Both the position numbers and the translations under genes were made by a program. From an uncultured Clostridia bacterium (GTDB lineage: Bacteria; Bacillota; Clostridia; Oscillospirales; Ruminococcaceae): 5,468 nucleotides of DNA. Each line of letters starts with the position of its first letter. The first letter of the stretch is position 1. The notes below the pieces were generated by a model. It did no database searches. It was not told the origin of the DNA and worked only from the letters and a program-made list of their open reading frames with translations. The stretch spans positions 1-5,468 of the forward strand of contig CANEHP010000154.1 of assembly GCA_947427325.1 (NCBI GenBank), written 5' to 3'. Positions 1 through 5,100 of this stretch are shown piece after piece.

Positions 1-16
1 AAAATTTTAACACACG

Positions 17-142
17 ATGTGTTCAGTCATTTGCCCAAAGCCGACGCAAGGAGGCATCGGCACCAAAGCAAATGACAAAACGAAGCAGGCGGCAAAATTT
101 GCCGAAAAGATGCATGCCGAGCTTTATGTGAACACGCTCTAA
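17..142 (+). CDS. Possible short ORF or tail of a decayed plus-strand gene (41 aa)
   Basis: An ATG at 17 opens a frame of 41 codons that ends at TAA 140-142. An in-frame stop at 8-10 prevents extension to the left edge. The product is rich in Lys, Ala and Glu, ends in an amphipathic stretch (QAAKFAEKMHAELYVNTL), and carries two cysteines near the start. Third codon positions vary as in real coding DNA, so this may be the C-terminal end of a gene lying left of the window that has a frameshift at or before position 10. No Shine-Dalgarno sequence is visible before the ATG. The TQGGIGTKAND stretch faintly resembles ends of flavodoxin-like proteins, but that is only an impression and I assign no function. 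It would converge on bioY. Confidence 0.25.
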   Translation: MCSVICPKPTQGGIGTKANDKTKQAAKFAEKMHAELYVNTL

Positions 143-291
143 TATTATTTGTATTTGATGTCGCTGTATTCTTTGCTTTTCATACTATTTTTTAATCGGC
201 TTGTAAAAACGGGCTGCGCCATGAATTTATGAAAAAATTCCGAGCGCTGCCCTCATTGAATTTGGAACAGCTGCCGAGCTTTTTACCGATA
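143..291. other. Intergenic stretch downstream of bioY
   Basis: This is an AT-rich stretch between the plus-strand tail and the bioY stop, with no convincing gene. The only terminator-like structure for bioY on the minus strand is weak: arms at 258-263 and 235-240 (AAATTC/GAATTT on the minus strand), running into six minus-strand T residues (232-237). The stem has little GC, so termination here is uncertain. A short plus-strand frame starting at 229 overlaps bioY and is taken as a shadow. Confidence 0.3.
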
Positions 292-834
292 TCAGCCGGT
301 AACAGCCAATCTTTTTCCAACTGCCTTTGTAATAACCAATGCGCAGAAGAAGGCGGCAGCTACGCTTGCAATGTCCTTTATCAGAAAAGGTGCGGATACA
401 AGAAAGAATGAGTTGATAAAACTATCTCCAACAATCAAGCTGTACTGCAATGTTCCGCAAAGGTGACACAGTAAAAGTCCGACGCAGCCCGTGGCAATTT
501 TAAGCGCCTTATATTTTAAAGGCAGTCCGCACAAAACCGCCAAAAACAGAAATCCGTAAATGAATCCTCCCGTAAGCCCCAAAATATGGGAAAACCCTCC
601 GCAAAAGCCCGCTAAAACAGGAACTCCCACAGCAGCCAGCAGGATATACACCAAAACGGCAGCAAATCCCTTTTTCCAACCCAGGAAATATCCGCAGAGT
701 GCGACCGCAAAGGTTTGAAGAGTAATGGGAACGCCGATGGGAAGCGGTATTGAAATTTGCGACAATATTGCCAAAACAGCGGCAAAGACTCCCACCAATA
801 CAATATCCAAAATCTTAATTTTTCTTTTGTTCAT
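292..834 (-). CDS. bioY: BioY, biotin ECF transporter S component
   Basis: BioY is the membrane-embedded, substrate-binding S component of energy-coupling factor transporters. It captures biotin for uptake with the shared EcfA/A'/T module, which is not encoded here. The 180-residue length matches the family. Residues 10-30 form the first hydrophobic helix, followed by the typical SIPLPIGVPITLQTFAV segment (28-44), the Gly-rich GFCGGFSHILGLTGGFIYGF region (76-95) and the late PFLIKDIASV segment (149-158) with Lys153 and Asp154. About six membrane segments are visible. The start at 834 has an AAGGAG ribosome binding site (843-848) eight bases upstream. It lies 215 bp downstream of birA in the same direction, with a large palindromic repeat between. 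It is probably co-transcribed with birA under the BirA operator; I see no good private promoter. The family call is strong, and the biotin role is supported by the neighbour. Confidence 0.93.
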   Translation of the reverse strand: MNKRKIKILDIVLVGVFAAVLAILSQISIPLPIGVPITLQTFAVALCGYFLGWKKGFAAVLVYILLAAVGVPVLAGFCGGFSHILGLTGGFIYGFLFLAVLCGLPLKYKALKIATGCVGLLLCHLCGTLQYSLIVGDSFINSFFLVSAPFLIKDIASVAAAFFCALVITKAVGKRLAVTG

Positions 835-879
835 ACACGATTCTCCTTAATCCTTGTTTTTTTATATTTACATTTGTTA

Positions 880-1063
880 CTGTCGGCATTAGGGATTGTT
901 TGAAAATAGAGGGAATGTGGGATTTTCGACCCAAAATGGTTAGATTCAAGGAAAAAACGCAGTCAAACCAACGTTTGACGAGGCTTTTTGACGCAGAAGA
1001 TGACCGTTTTGGGGTGAAAAAACGGCGTTCCCGATTGTTCAAGCAAGCCCTAAAGCCTGACAG
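880..1063. repeat. Large imperfect palindrome (MITE/REP-like element) between birA and bioY
   Basis: The whole interval folds on itself around position 971. The outer ends are CTGTCGGCATTAGGG (880-894) and CCCTAAAGCCTGACAG (1048-1063), which are reverse complements except for one substitution and one extra base. Moving inward, TTAGGGATTGTTTGAA pairs with the complement of the right-side copy, then GGGAA and CCCAAAA blocks match, and the centre is a perfect hairpin, GTCAAAC (962-968), CAAC loop, GTTTGAC (973-979). The two arms of about 80-90 bp stay aligned almost without gaps. There is no transposase and no clear target duplication. Open frames on both strands across it (815-1072 minus, 900-1082 plus) are by-products of the palindrome. 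The right end contains the last codons and stop of birA. RNA from either strand would form a long hairpin and could affect birA/bioY mRNA stability or read-through. Confidence 0.8.
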
Positions 1064-2000
1064 AAATTTCACCCGAGTTTAAAAGCTCCCTGCCTTCATC
1101 GGTAACGACCACAAGCTGCCCCTTATCGTCTATATCCACAGCTTCGCCGCTTCTTTCAACGCCGTTCTGAATAAAATGAACCTCTTTTCCCAAAACCAGC
1201 GAGTGAGCCTTATAATCCTTTAAATTTTCTTCTCTGCTTCTTTTTAAGCAGCGGTACAGCTGAGTAATAACCTCCGCAGCCACACGGCTTCTTGAAAGAT
1301 TTGTGCCCAAGGTTCCCGCCTTATGCTGTATCTCCTCGGGAAAATCCTCGTTTTTGAGGTTGATTCCTATTCCCACCACCACACTGTCTACAGTGCCGCT
1401 TTCAATGTCCGTGGTGGCTTCCGATAATATCCCGCAGATTTTTTTGTCGTTTAAATAAACATCGTTTACCCATTTTATCATTGGCTTTTTGTCGGTAAGC
1501 TTTTCAATGGCGGCGCAAACCGAGCAGCCGGCGCATACTGTAAATAAATCGGGATTTTCCCCAAATTGGCTTTTGCGGAAAATGACGCTCATATAAAGAC
1601 CCGCTTTATCGGGAGAGTAAAAGCTGTTGCCCCTTCTTCCCCTGCCTGCCGTCTGATGCTCGGCTATAACCGCAGTGCCGTTTTCCGCACCGTCGGCGGC
1701 TGATTTTTTAGCATAGGTATTGGTTGAGTCCACCGATTTTAAAACGATAATCGTATTGGTTTTAAGTTCATCGGGAAGATAGTTCCGTATTCCGTCTGCG
1801 GTTAATATATCTCCCGCTTTTATAAGACGGTATCCTCGGTTTCTCACCGCCTCGATTTCGCAGCCCTGATCGGCAAGGACTTTCATAGCCTTCCACGCGG
1901 CAGTTCTGCTTACCCCTAAGCTGTCACCCAGCTCCTGTCCCGAGACGTACCTGCCTTCGTTTTTTTCCAAAATATCAAGAAGCTTTTCCTTTACTGTCAT
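1050..2000 (-). CDS. birA: BirA, biotin protein ligase and biotin operon repressor
   Basis: Bifunctional cytoplasmic protein: it makes biotinyl-5'-AMP, transfers biotin to the carrier lysine of biotin-dependent enzymes, and as the biotinyl-AMP-bound dimer represses biotin genes. From the chosen start it has 316 residues, close to the usual 320 or so. A winged-helix DNA-binding domain covers residues 1-60, with the helix-turn-helix SGQELGDSLGVSRTAAWKAM at about 21-40. The ligase domain has STNTYAK (92-98), the biotinyl-AMP loop GRGRRG (119-124), KWVND (176-180; the family usually has KWPND, with this Lys catalytic) and GIGIN (210-214). The C-terminal SH3-like domain runs from about 270 and ends SGEISVRL. 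The ATG at 2000 is preceded by GAGGG (2005-2009). The upstream in-frame ATG at 2051 lies inside the promoter -10 box, so it is rejected. The stop lies inside the end of the palindromic repeat. It should be autoregulated through the overlapping operator. Confidence 0.95.
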   Translation of the reverse strand: MTVKEKLLDILEKNEGRYVSGQELGDSLGVSRTAAWKAMKVLADQGCEIEAVRNRGYRLIKAGDILTADGIRNYLPDELKTNTIIVLKSVDSTNTYAKKSAADGAENGTAVIAEHQTAGRGRRGNSFYSPDKAGLYMSVIFRKSQFGENPDLFTVCAGCSVCAAIEKLTDKKPMIKWVNDVYLNDKKICGILSEATTDIESGTVDSVVVGIGINLKNEDFPEEIQHKAGTLGTNLSRSRVAAEVITQLYRCLKRSREENLKDYKAHSLVLGKEVHFIQNGVERSGEAVDIDDKGQLVVVTDEGRELLNSGEISVRL

Positions 2001-2049
2001 ACTACCCTCAATAATTCTCAAAAAGAAATGTGCCGTTTTTTTCCTTATC

Positions 2050-2078
2050 ATTTTATCACCGGTTGCTTAATTTGTCAA
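2050..2078 (-). promoter_or_regulatory. Sigma-A promoter of birA(-bioY)
   Basis: On the minus strand, a perfect -35 box TTGACA (2073-2078) is followed by a 17-base spacer and the -10 box TAAAAT (2050-2055). Transcription should start near 2043, giving a leader of about 43 bases before the birA ATG at 2000. The -35 box lies within one arm of the BirA-type operator, the usual arrangement for repression by blocking RNA polymerase. Confidence 0.85.
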
Positions 2079-2107
2079 CTGCTTTTTTTGCGTAGTTAAC
2101 AAATTAA
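2067..2107. promoter_or_regulatory. BirA-type operator (biotin box) overlapping the birA promoter
   Basis: Two 14-base arms, TTAATTTGTCAACT (2067-2080) and AGTTAACAAATTAA (2094-2107), are inverted copies with one mismatch, separated by 13 bases. The inner nonamers TTGTCAACT and AGTTAACAA match the known BirA consensus, TTGTWAACC and its complement, at most positions. The whole site is 41 bp; the E. coli bioO site is about 40 bp. The nonamer spacing is slightly shorter than I recall for the family (about 14-16), which is the main reservation. The site covers the -35 box of birA, so BirA would repress its own gene and whatever is co-transcribed. Confidence 0.78.
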
Positions 2108-2123
2108 AGGTTGTTGCTGGGTT

Positions 2124-2618
2124 CTACTTCCAAAATCGTAAAAAAGAAAAAATAAAAAAGTTACAAAGAAAAGAGCAGAAAAACAAAAGAATAAAGCATT
2201 TTGTTTCAACAGCCGCTACAAACCCCAACAGCAAAACAGTTTTAAAGACCGCACAAACGGACATCGAAAGCAAATTCGCCAAGTGTTCGGGATAGCGGAA
2301 CATTTTTGTATAGCGGGCAAGCTGTTCATCGGAAAGACTGTCAAAACTCTCGCTTCGGCAGTCGCAGATAAAGGCAGGGCCGCAGATGAAATCGACCATA
2401 ACACCGTCCTCGTTTTTTACACTTCGTTTTTGCATCATACCGTTGATCTTGCCCTCGTCGTTGCAAACGATACATACCTGTTCCTCAAAGGGGTAAAAGG
2501 GTTCGATCAGACCGTCAACAACTTTCTGCAAACTTTCAAGAGAAGTGCCGATTTCAGCGGTTCGGGCGAGCTTGCCCGGTTCCAGCAGTACCACTTTGAT
2601 TTTCTTTTCCTCACCCAT
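2124..2618 (-). CDS. DUF3846 domain protein with an abnormal C-terminal tail
   Basis: Residues 5-112 match DUF3846, a small family of unknown function common in clostridial conjugative elements. Visible signatures are IKVVLLEPGK (7-16), SLESLQKVVDGLIEPFYPFE (26-45), VCNDEGKING (51-60), FICGPAFICD (77-86) and SDEQLARYTKMFRYPE (96-111). Family members usually end soon after, with a short polar tail. Here residues 113-164 are instead hydrophobic and Phe/Leu/Cys-rich, translated from a T-rich low-complexity stretch, so they are probably read-through into unrelated DNA after a deletion or frameshift near 2282. A shifted frame from 2280 gives a 12-residue polar tail ending at TAA 2242-2244, one possible original end. 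The start at 2618 has AAAGGAG nine bases upstream. The gene follows the DpnD-like gene by 15 bp, so the two are likely one operon. The domain call is good; the annotated length is doubtful. Confidence 0.8.
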   Translation of the reverse strand: MGEEKKIKVVLLEPGKLARTAEIGTSLESLQKVVDGLIEPFYPFEEQVCIVCNDEGKINGMMQKRSVKNEDGVMVDFICGPAFICDCRSESFDSLSDEQLARYTKMFRYPEHLANLLSMSVCAVFKTVLLLGFVAAVETKCFILLFFCSFLCNFFIFSFLRFWK

Positions 2619-2633
2619 AGCAAAAATCTCCTT

Positions 2634-2828
2634 TCATCGTTCAAAATCACGGCTGCGCTCATTTGACCTTGCGGAGAAATCTACCCCGACAAGGGAATCG
2701 CTGTCGAGGATATATTCGCTGTTGTTCCAGCGGGATTCCACCAAAGCCTCAGCTTCAAGGCGAGAATCAGCCTCAACCTCAACAGTCTTTTGCAGAGTTT
2801 CGGTAATCGTGACCTCATAGGTTTTCAT
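2634..2828 (-). CDS. DpnD/PcfM-like small protein
   Basis: A 64-residue protein beginning MKTYEVTITETLQKTVEVEA. This is the hallmark of the DpnD/PcfM family, small proteins of unknown role first noted beside the DpnII restriction genes and in the conjugative plasmid pCF10 region, and frequent in clostridial mobile elements. The fold-like pattern is a beta strand with alternating Thr/Val, then DSRLEAEALVESRWNNSEYILD (about 22-43, with the common YILD motif), then GVDFSA. The start at 2828 is chosen because a clear GAAAGGAG lies nine bases upstream and homology begins here. The longer frame opening at 2957 adds residues from the other frame of the primase gene and is rejected. It overlaps the end of the truncated primase gene by 14 bp and precedes the DUF3846 gene by 15 bp, consistent with translational coupling in one operon. 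Confidence 0.82.
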   Translation of the reverse strand: MKTYEVTITETLQKTVEVEADSRLEAEALVESRWNNSEYILDSDSLVGVDFSARSNERSRDFER

Positions 2829-3381
2829 CGTTCTTTGCTCCTTTCTTTTCGCTTGGTAATGGAAAGTCCGAGCCGATACTGCACAGATTGGCATAGCGGG
2901 GCTTGCCGTTCCGATCCTGCCCGACGAACACGACATTGTGATAGGGATAGCTCTCATAGAGCCGTCCCGTACTGATACAAAAATCTATCAGGTCATAGTC
3001 AATCCCTCGCCCATGTAGATATTCGACGGCGTGGGTGGCACAACGGTTCGCCTTTGGCAGAAGCAAAACCTTTTCTTTCGGCTTGCTAGGCGCGGGGGTA
3101 TAGGTCGGCGGCGATACCGCAACATTCCCCATAATCGTTTCGACCGCCTGCGTAAAGGGCATTTCTTTGACCTTGATAAGATAGTCCAGCGCAGAATAGC
3201 CGCCGATTCCACGAGAAAACCAACACCATTTACCGTTTGAGATTTTCAGGCTGTCGTGTTCGCGGGTGCAGTAGGTGTTACCGCCGAAATGAATAAGCTC
3301 CTGCGGCTCGTAGCTTTTCAGATAGGTCAGCAAGTCCATTTCACGAGCTTTCTCCACCACCTCCGGCGGGAAATATGGCAT
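2815..3381 (-). CDS. DUF3991 primase-like protein, truncated before the TOPRIM domain
   Basis: The first 173 of 188 residues look like the N-terminal half of DUF3991/TOPRIM proteins, DnaG-like primases carried by clostridial conjugative elements. A CHC2-like region covers about 30-86: YCTREHDSLKISNGKWCWFSRG keeps Cys38 and His42 but lacks the second cysteine pair of a zinc finger, as is usual in this family, and is followed by GGYSALDYLIKVKEMPFTQAV. DUF3991 follows (about 106-172), with YLHGRGIDYDLIDFCISTGRLYES and NVVFVGQDRNGKPRYAN. Family members then continue for well over 100 residues into a catalytic TOPRIM domain. Here the protein stops after SDF (173) and 15 unrelated residues that overlap the start of the next gene. 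This suggests a deletion near 2862 that removed the catalytic half, so primase activity is unlikely. The start at 3381 has GGAGG (3391-3395) nine bases upstream. Confidence 0.82.
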   Translation of the reverse strand: MPYFPPEVVEKAREMDLLTYLKSYEPQELIHFGGNTYCTREHDSLKISNGKWCWFSRGIGGYSALDYLIKVKEMPFTQAVETIMGNVAVSPPTYTPAPSKPKEKVLLLPKANRCATHAVEYLHGRGIDYDLIDFCISTGRLYESYPYHNVVFVGQDRNGKPRYANLCSIGSDFPLPSEKKGAKNDENL

Positions 3382-3407
3382 ACTTTTTCACCTCCGTTCT
3401 GATATAG

Positions 3408-3446
3408 AAAAAGCCGAGGGGCTTTCATTAAGAAAACCTCTCGGCT
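3408..3446 (-). terminator. Strong intrinsic terminator after the ATPase-DUF3791 unit
   Basis: On the minus strand, AGCCGAGAGG (3437-3446) pairs with CCCCTCGGCT (3412-3421) with one mismatch. GAAA/TTTC extends the stem past an internal mismatch, closing a five-base loop, and TTTTTC follows immediately (3408-3412). It lies 65 bp after the DUF3791 stop and only 27 bp before the primase ATG. It therefore either isolates the two units or sits in the leader of the downstream gene. The plus strand lacks the T-run, so it is directional. Confidence 0.85.
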
Positions 3447-3458
3447 ATGTAAGTTTGT

Positions 3459-3484
3459 GCATATAATTTTAGATGTTTATATGC
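3459..3484. repeat. Perfect 26-bp inverted repeat, operator-like
   Basis: The arms GCATATAA (3459-3466) and TTATATGC (3477-3484) are exact inverted copies around a 10-base spacer, in the gap between DUF3791 and the terminator. A weak minus-strand promoter overlaps it: TGAACA (3500-3505), 18 bases, TATAAA (3476-3481). The repeat could thus be a repressor site over a -10 box for the downstream primase operon. The low GC makes it a poor RNA hairpin. No regulator binding it is encoded here. Confidence 0.4.
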
Positions 3485-3510
3485 AGAAAAATATTTAGTT
3501 GTTCAGATCA

Positions 3511-3729
3511 TTACGCCATAGCAGGCTTGCGGGCTTCGATATACAAATCAATATCCTCAATAATATAGTTTGTACCTGTCGTGTGCAGAGCTTCATAGCA
3601 AGAGTAAACATACTCCCATACACGGTAACGGCTGAAAAGCTCTGCAAGCTGTTTGCCCGTCAAATGCTTTGCTAACTTATACTGCTCAGCACAGTAAATC
3701 ATAAATTTTCCTTGACTGCTCATACCCAT
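3511..3729 (-). CDS. DUF3791 domain protein
   Basis: A 72-residue protein that matches DUF3791 over nearly all its length. The family pattern is visible as FMIYCAEQYKLAKHLTGKQL (9-28), AELFSRYRVWEYVYSCYEAL (29-48) and TGTNYIIEDIDLYI (51-64). It is predicted to be a small helical cytoplasmic protein. In other genomes DUF3791 proteins are often encoded next to DUF3990 proteins, thought to be ADP-ribosyltransferase-like toxins, so an antitoxin-type role has been suggested. No DUF3990 gene is seen here. The ATPase stop is three bases upstream (3733), and the likely ribosome binding site, GAGGA, lies inside the end of the ATPase gene ten bases before the ATG at 3729. This implies translational coupling. 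A second ATG two codons in (3723) is possible but further from that site. A strong terminator follows. Confidence 0.85.
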   Translation of the reverse strand: MGMSSQGKFMIYCAEQYKLAKHLTGKQLAELFSRYRVWEYVYSCYEALHTTGTNYIIEDIDLYIEARKPAMA

Positions 3730-3732
3730 AAT

Positions 3733-4932
3733 TTAATAGTCCTCGGCTAACAGAAAATCCGTCAAATGCACGATCTTCACGCCATTGATATTGCCTGCGG
3801 CAAGCTCATCGAGCGTTACGACATATTTAGGGTAGTGATCCTTGATTTCAAGCAAATTGGCAACCTCGCGGTCGGATTCCTCCGGCAGATTGCGGCACAC
3901 CTGAACATAGATACGCTCGTCACGCCGTACCGCCACAAAGTCGATTTCTTTCGTTTCGTTCTTGCCGATATACACCTCATAGCCTTTTCTGCGAAGCTCA
4001 AAGTACACGATGTTTTCCAGCATTGCGGCAACAGATTTAGGATTGAAGCCCATCATGCAGTATTTCAGAGAAGCATCCGCAAGATAGAATTTCTCCTGCG
4101 TTTTCAGCACGGATTTGCCTTGCAGGTCGTAACGCCGGTAACGGTAGATCACAAAGGCTTTTTCCAGCCATTCCAGATAGTTGTATACCGATTCCACTGA
4201 GAGGGAACGCCCCTCGCTTTTCAGAAACTTCACGATGGCGTTAGCGGAAAAGGTCTTGCCCACATTTTCAACGATATACTTTACAACACGATTAAACAGG
4301 TCAAAATTCGTGATATTGTGGCGTTTCGTTATATCGCCGGTGATAACGGAATTGTAGATACCCTCAACGATCTGATACGCTGCGCCCTCGTCAAAATTGC
4401 TCAGCGCAACGATTGGAAATCCGCCCATGCGGATATATTCGGTTAGCAATTCTTTCGGCGTGCGTCCGCTTGCCTTTTTGAACTCCATATACTCGGCAAA
4501 GGACAGCGTAAACACGGGAATGGAAATGTACCGCCCCGTCAGATAGGTGGATATTTCACTTGACATCAGTTTGGAATTGGAGCCGGTCACATAAATATCG
4601 GTATCGGCGTTTTCAAGCAGGCTGTTGACAGCCTTTTCCCAGCCGGTGACTTCCTGCACTTCGTCGAGCAAAAGATAATAACGCCCACCCTCGGTCATTT
4701 TTTCCTTGATACTGTTATACATATCTTTGTCGGTCATACCCTCGTCAAAATCTTCCGAGGTATAACGCATACTGATAATGCGATCAGCGGGAACACCGCT
4801 TTTTATCAAATCTTCCTCAAGCATTTCTAAAATCGTGGATTTTCCGCAGCGGCGAATACCCGCGAGAATTTTCACCAACGGTACATCACGGTAGGTTTTC
4901 AGCATTTCTAAATAGTGGGGTCTAACGATCAT
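3733..4932 (-). CDS. AAA+ ATPase with DUF4143 domain
   Basis: A 399-residue protein of the large ATPase family with an N-terminal AAA_14 domain and a C-terminal DUF4143 domain; the cellular role is generally unknown. The P-loop is GIRRCGKST (25-33, Lys31 and Ser32). Walker B is YYLLLDEVQEV (85-95, Asp90-Glu91). The VTGSNSKLMSSEISTYLTGR stretch (115-134) holds the sensor region and an arginine. A winged-helix-like region (about 205-265) precedes the C-terminal part, where Glu312, EIDFVAV (329-335) and IYVQVC (341-346) resemble a restriction-endonuclease-like core, but with Gln where an active nuclease usually has Glu-x-Lys. Nuclease activity is therefore doubtful. Full length compared with relatives. 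The start at 4932 has AGGAGG (4940-4945) seven bases upstream and a strong promoter close by. It forms a two-gene operon with DUF3791. No membrane segments; cytoplasmic. Confidence 0.92.
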   Translation of the reverse strand: MIVRPHYLEMLKTYRDVPLVKILAGIRRCGKSTILEMLEEDLIKSGVPADRIISMRYTSEDFDEGMTDKDMYNSIKEKMTEGGRYYLLLDEVQEVTGWEKAVNSLLENADTDIYVTGSNSKLMSSEISTYLTGRYISIPVFTLSFAEYMEFKKASGRTPKELLTEYIRMGGFPIVALSNFDEGAAYQIVEGIYNSVITGDITKRHNITNFDLFNRVVKYIVENVGKTFSANAIVKFLKSEGRSLSVESVYNYLEWLEKAFVIYRYRRYDLQGKSVLKTQEKFYLADASLKYCMMGFNPKSVAAMLENIVYFELRRKGYEVYIGKNETKEIDFVAVRRDERIYVQVCRNLPEESDREVANLLEIKDHYPKYVVTLDELAAGNINGVKIVHLTDFLLAEDY

Positions 4933-4953
4933 GATATCGCCTCCTTTGCTATT

Positions 4954-4982
4954 AGTATATCCAAAAATAGGTGCGCAGTCAA
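4954..4982 (-). promoter_or_regulatory. Sigma-A promoter of the ATPase-DUF3791 unit
   Basis: On the minus strand, TTGACT (4977-4982), a 17-base spacer and TATACT (4954-4959) make a near-consensus promoter. Transcription should begin near 4947, giving a leader of only about 15 bases that is almost entirely the AGGAGG ribosome binding site. No operator-like repeat is visible around it, so expression is probably constitutive or controlled by factors I cannot recognise. Confidence 0.82.
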
Positions 4983-5056
4983 TAGTTCTTGCTTGAATTT
5001 CGAAAAAACTTTCTTTTTATAGAGAGTTTTTCTGTGCTGAACCGTTTTCGGTATGT

Positions 5057-5088
5057 AAAAAGCGGCACAGGTCAATCCCGTACCGCTT
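5057..5088 (-). terminator. Intrinsic terminator after the 110-aa gene
   Basis: On the minus strand, AAGCGGTACGGG (5077-5088) pairs with CCTGTGCCGCTT (5060-5071), a 12-bp stem with two G-U wobbles and a five-base loop. It runs into a T-run (5057-5061). It starts 12 bp after the stop of the gene at 5101-5433 and separates that gene from the ATPase promoter. A small hairpin, ACCG-TTTT-CGGT, follows at 5041-5052. Confidence 0.85.
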
Positions 5089-5100
5089 ATGCCGGAATGT

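Noticed and set aside
866..885. BirA half-site resemblance (AGTAACAAAT on the minus strand) upstream of bioY
   Set aside because: One arm lacks a base relative to the birA operator, and no matching second arm is found at a proper distance. Not supported as an operator.
815..1082. Open frames of 60-85 codons on both strands between birA and bioY
   Set aside because: They lie in and around the palindromic element, have no ribosome binding sites, and show a basic Arg/Lys/Phe-rich composition expected from a repeat. Treated as artefacts.
2181..2206. Inverted repeat AAACAAAA/TTTTGTTT after the DUF3846 domain as a terminator
   Set aside because: The stem is almost all A/T inside a low-complexity tract, so it would be unstable and is expected by chance there.
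2283..2820. Plus-strand frames of 91 and 127 codons opposite the DUF3846 and DpnD genes
   Set aside because: They are antisense to well-recognised minus-strand genes and show no family features or ribosome binding sites.
2829..2957. 43-codon upstream extension of the DpnD/PcfM-like gene
   Set aside because: It runs out of frame through the primase gene, has no ribosome binding site at 2957, and family similarity begins at the ATG at 2828.
3766..4200. 144-codon plus-strand frame opposite the ATPase gene
   Set aside because: It is fully antisense to the conserved ATPase C-terminal region and is taken as a shadow of its codon usage.
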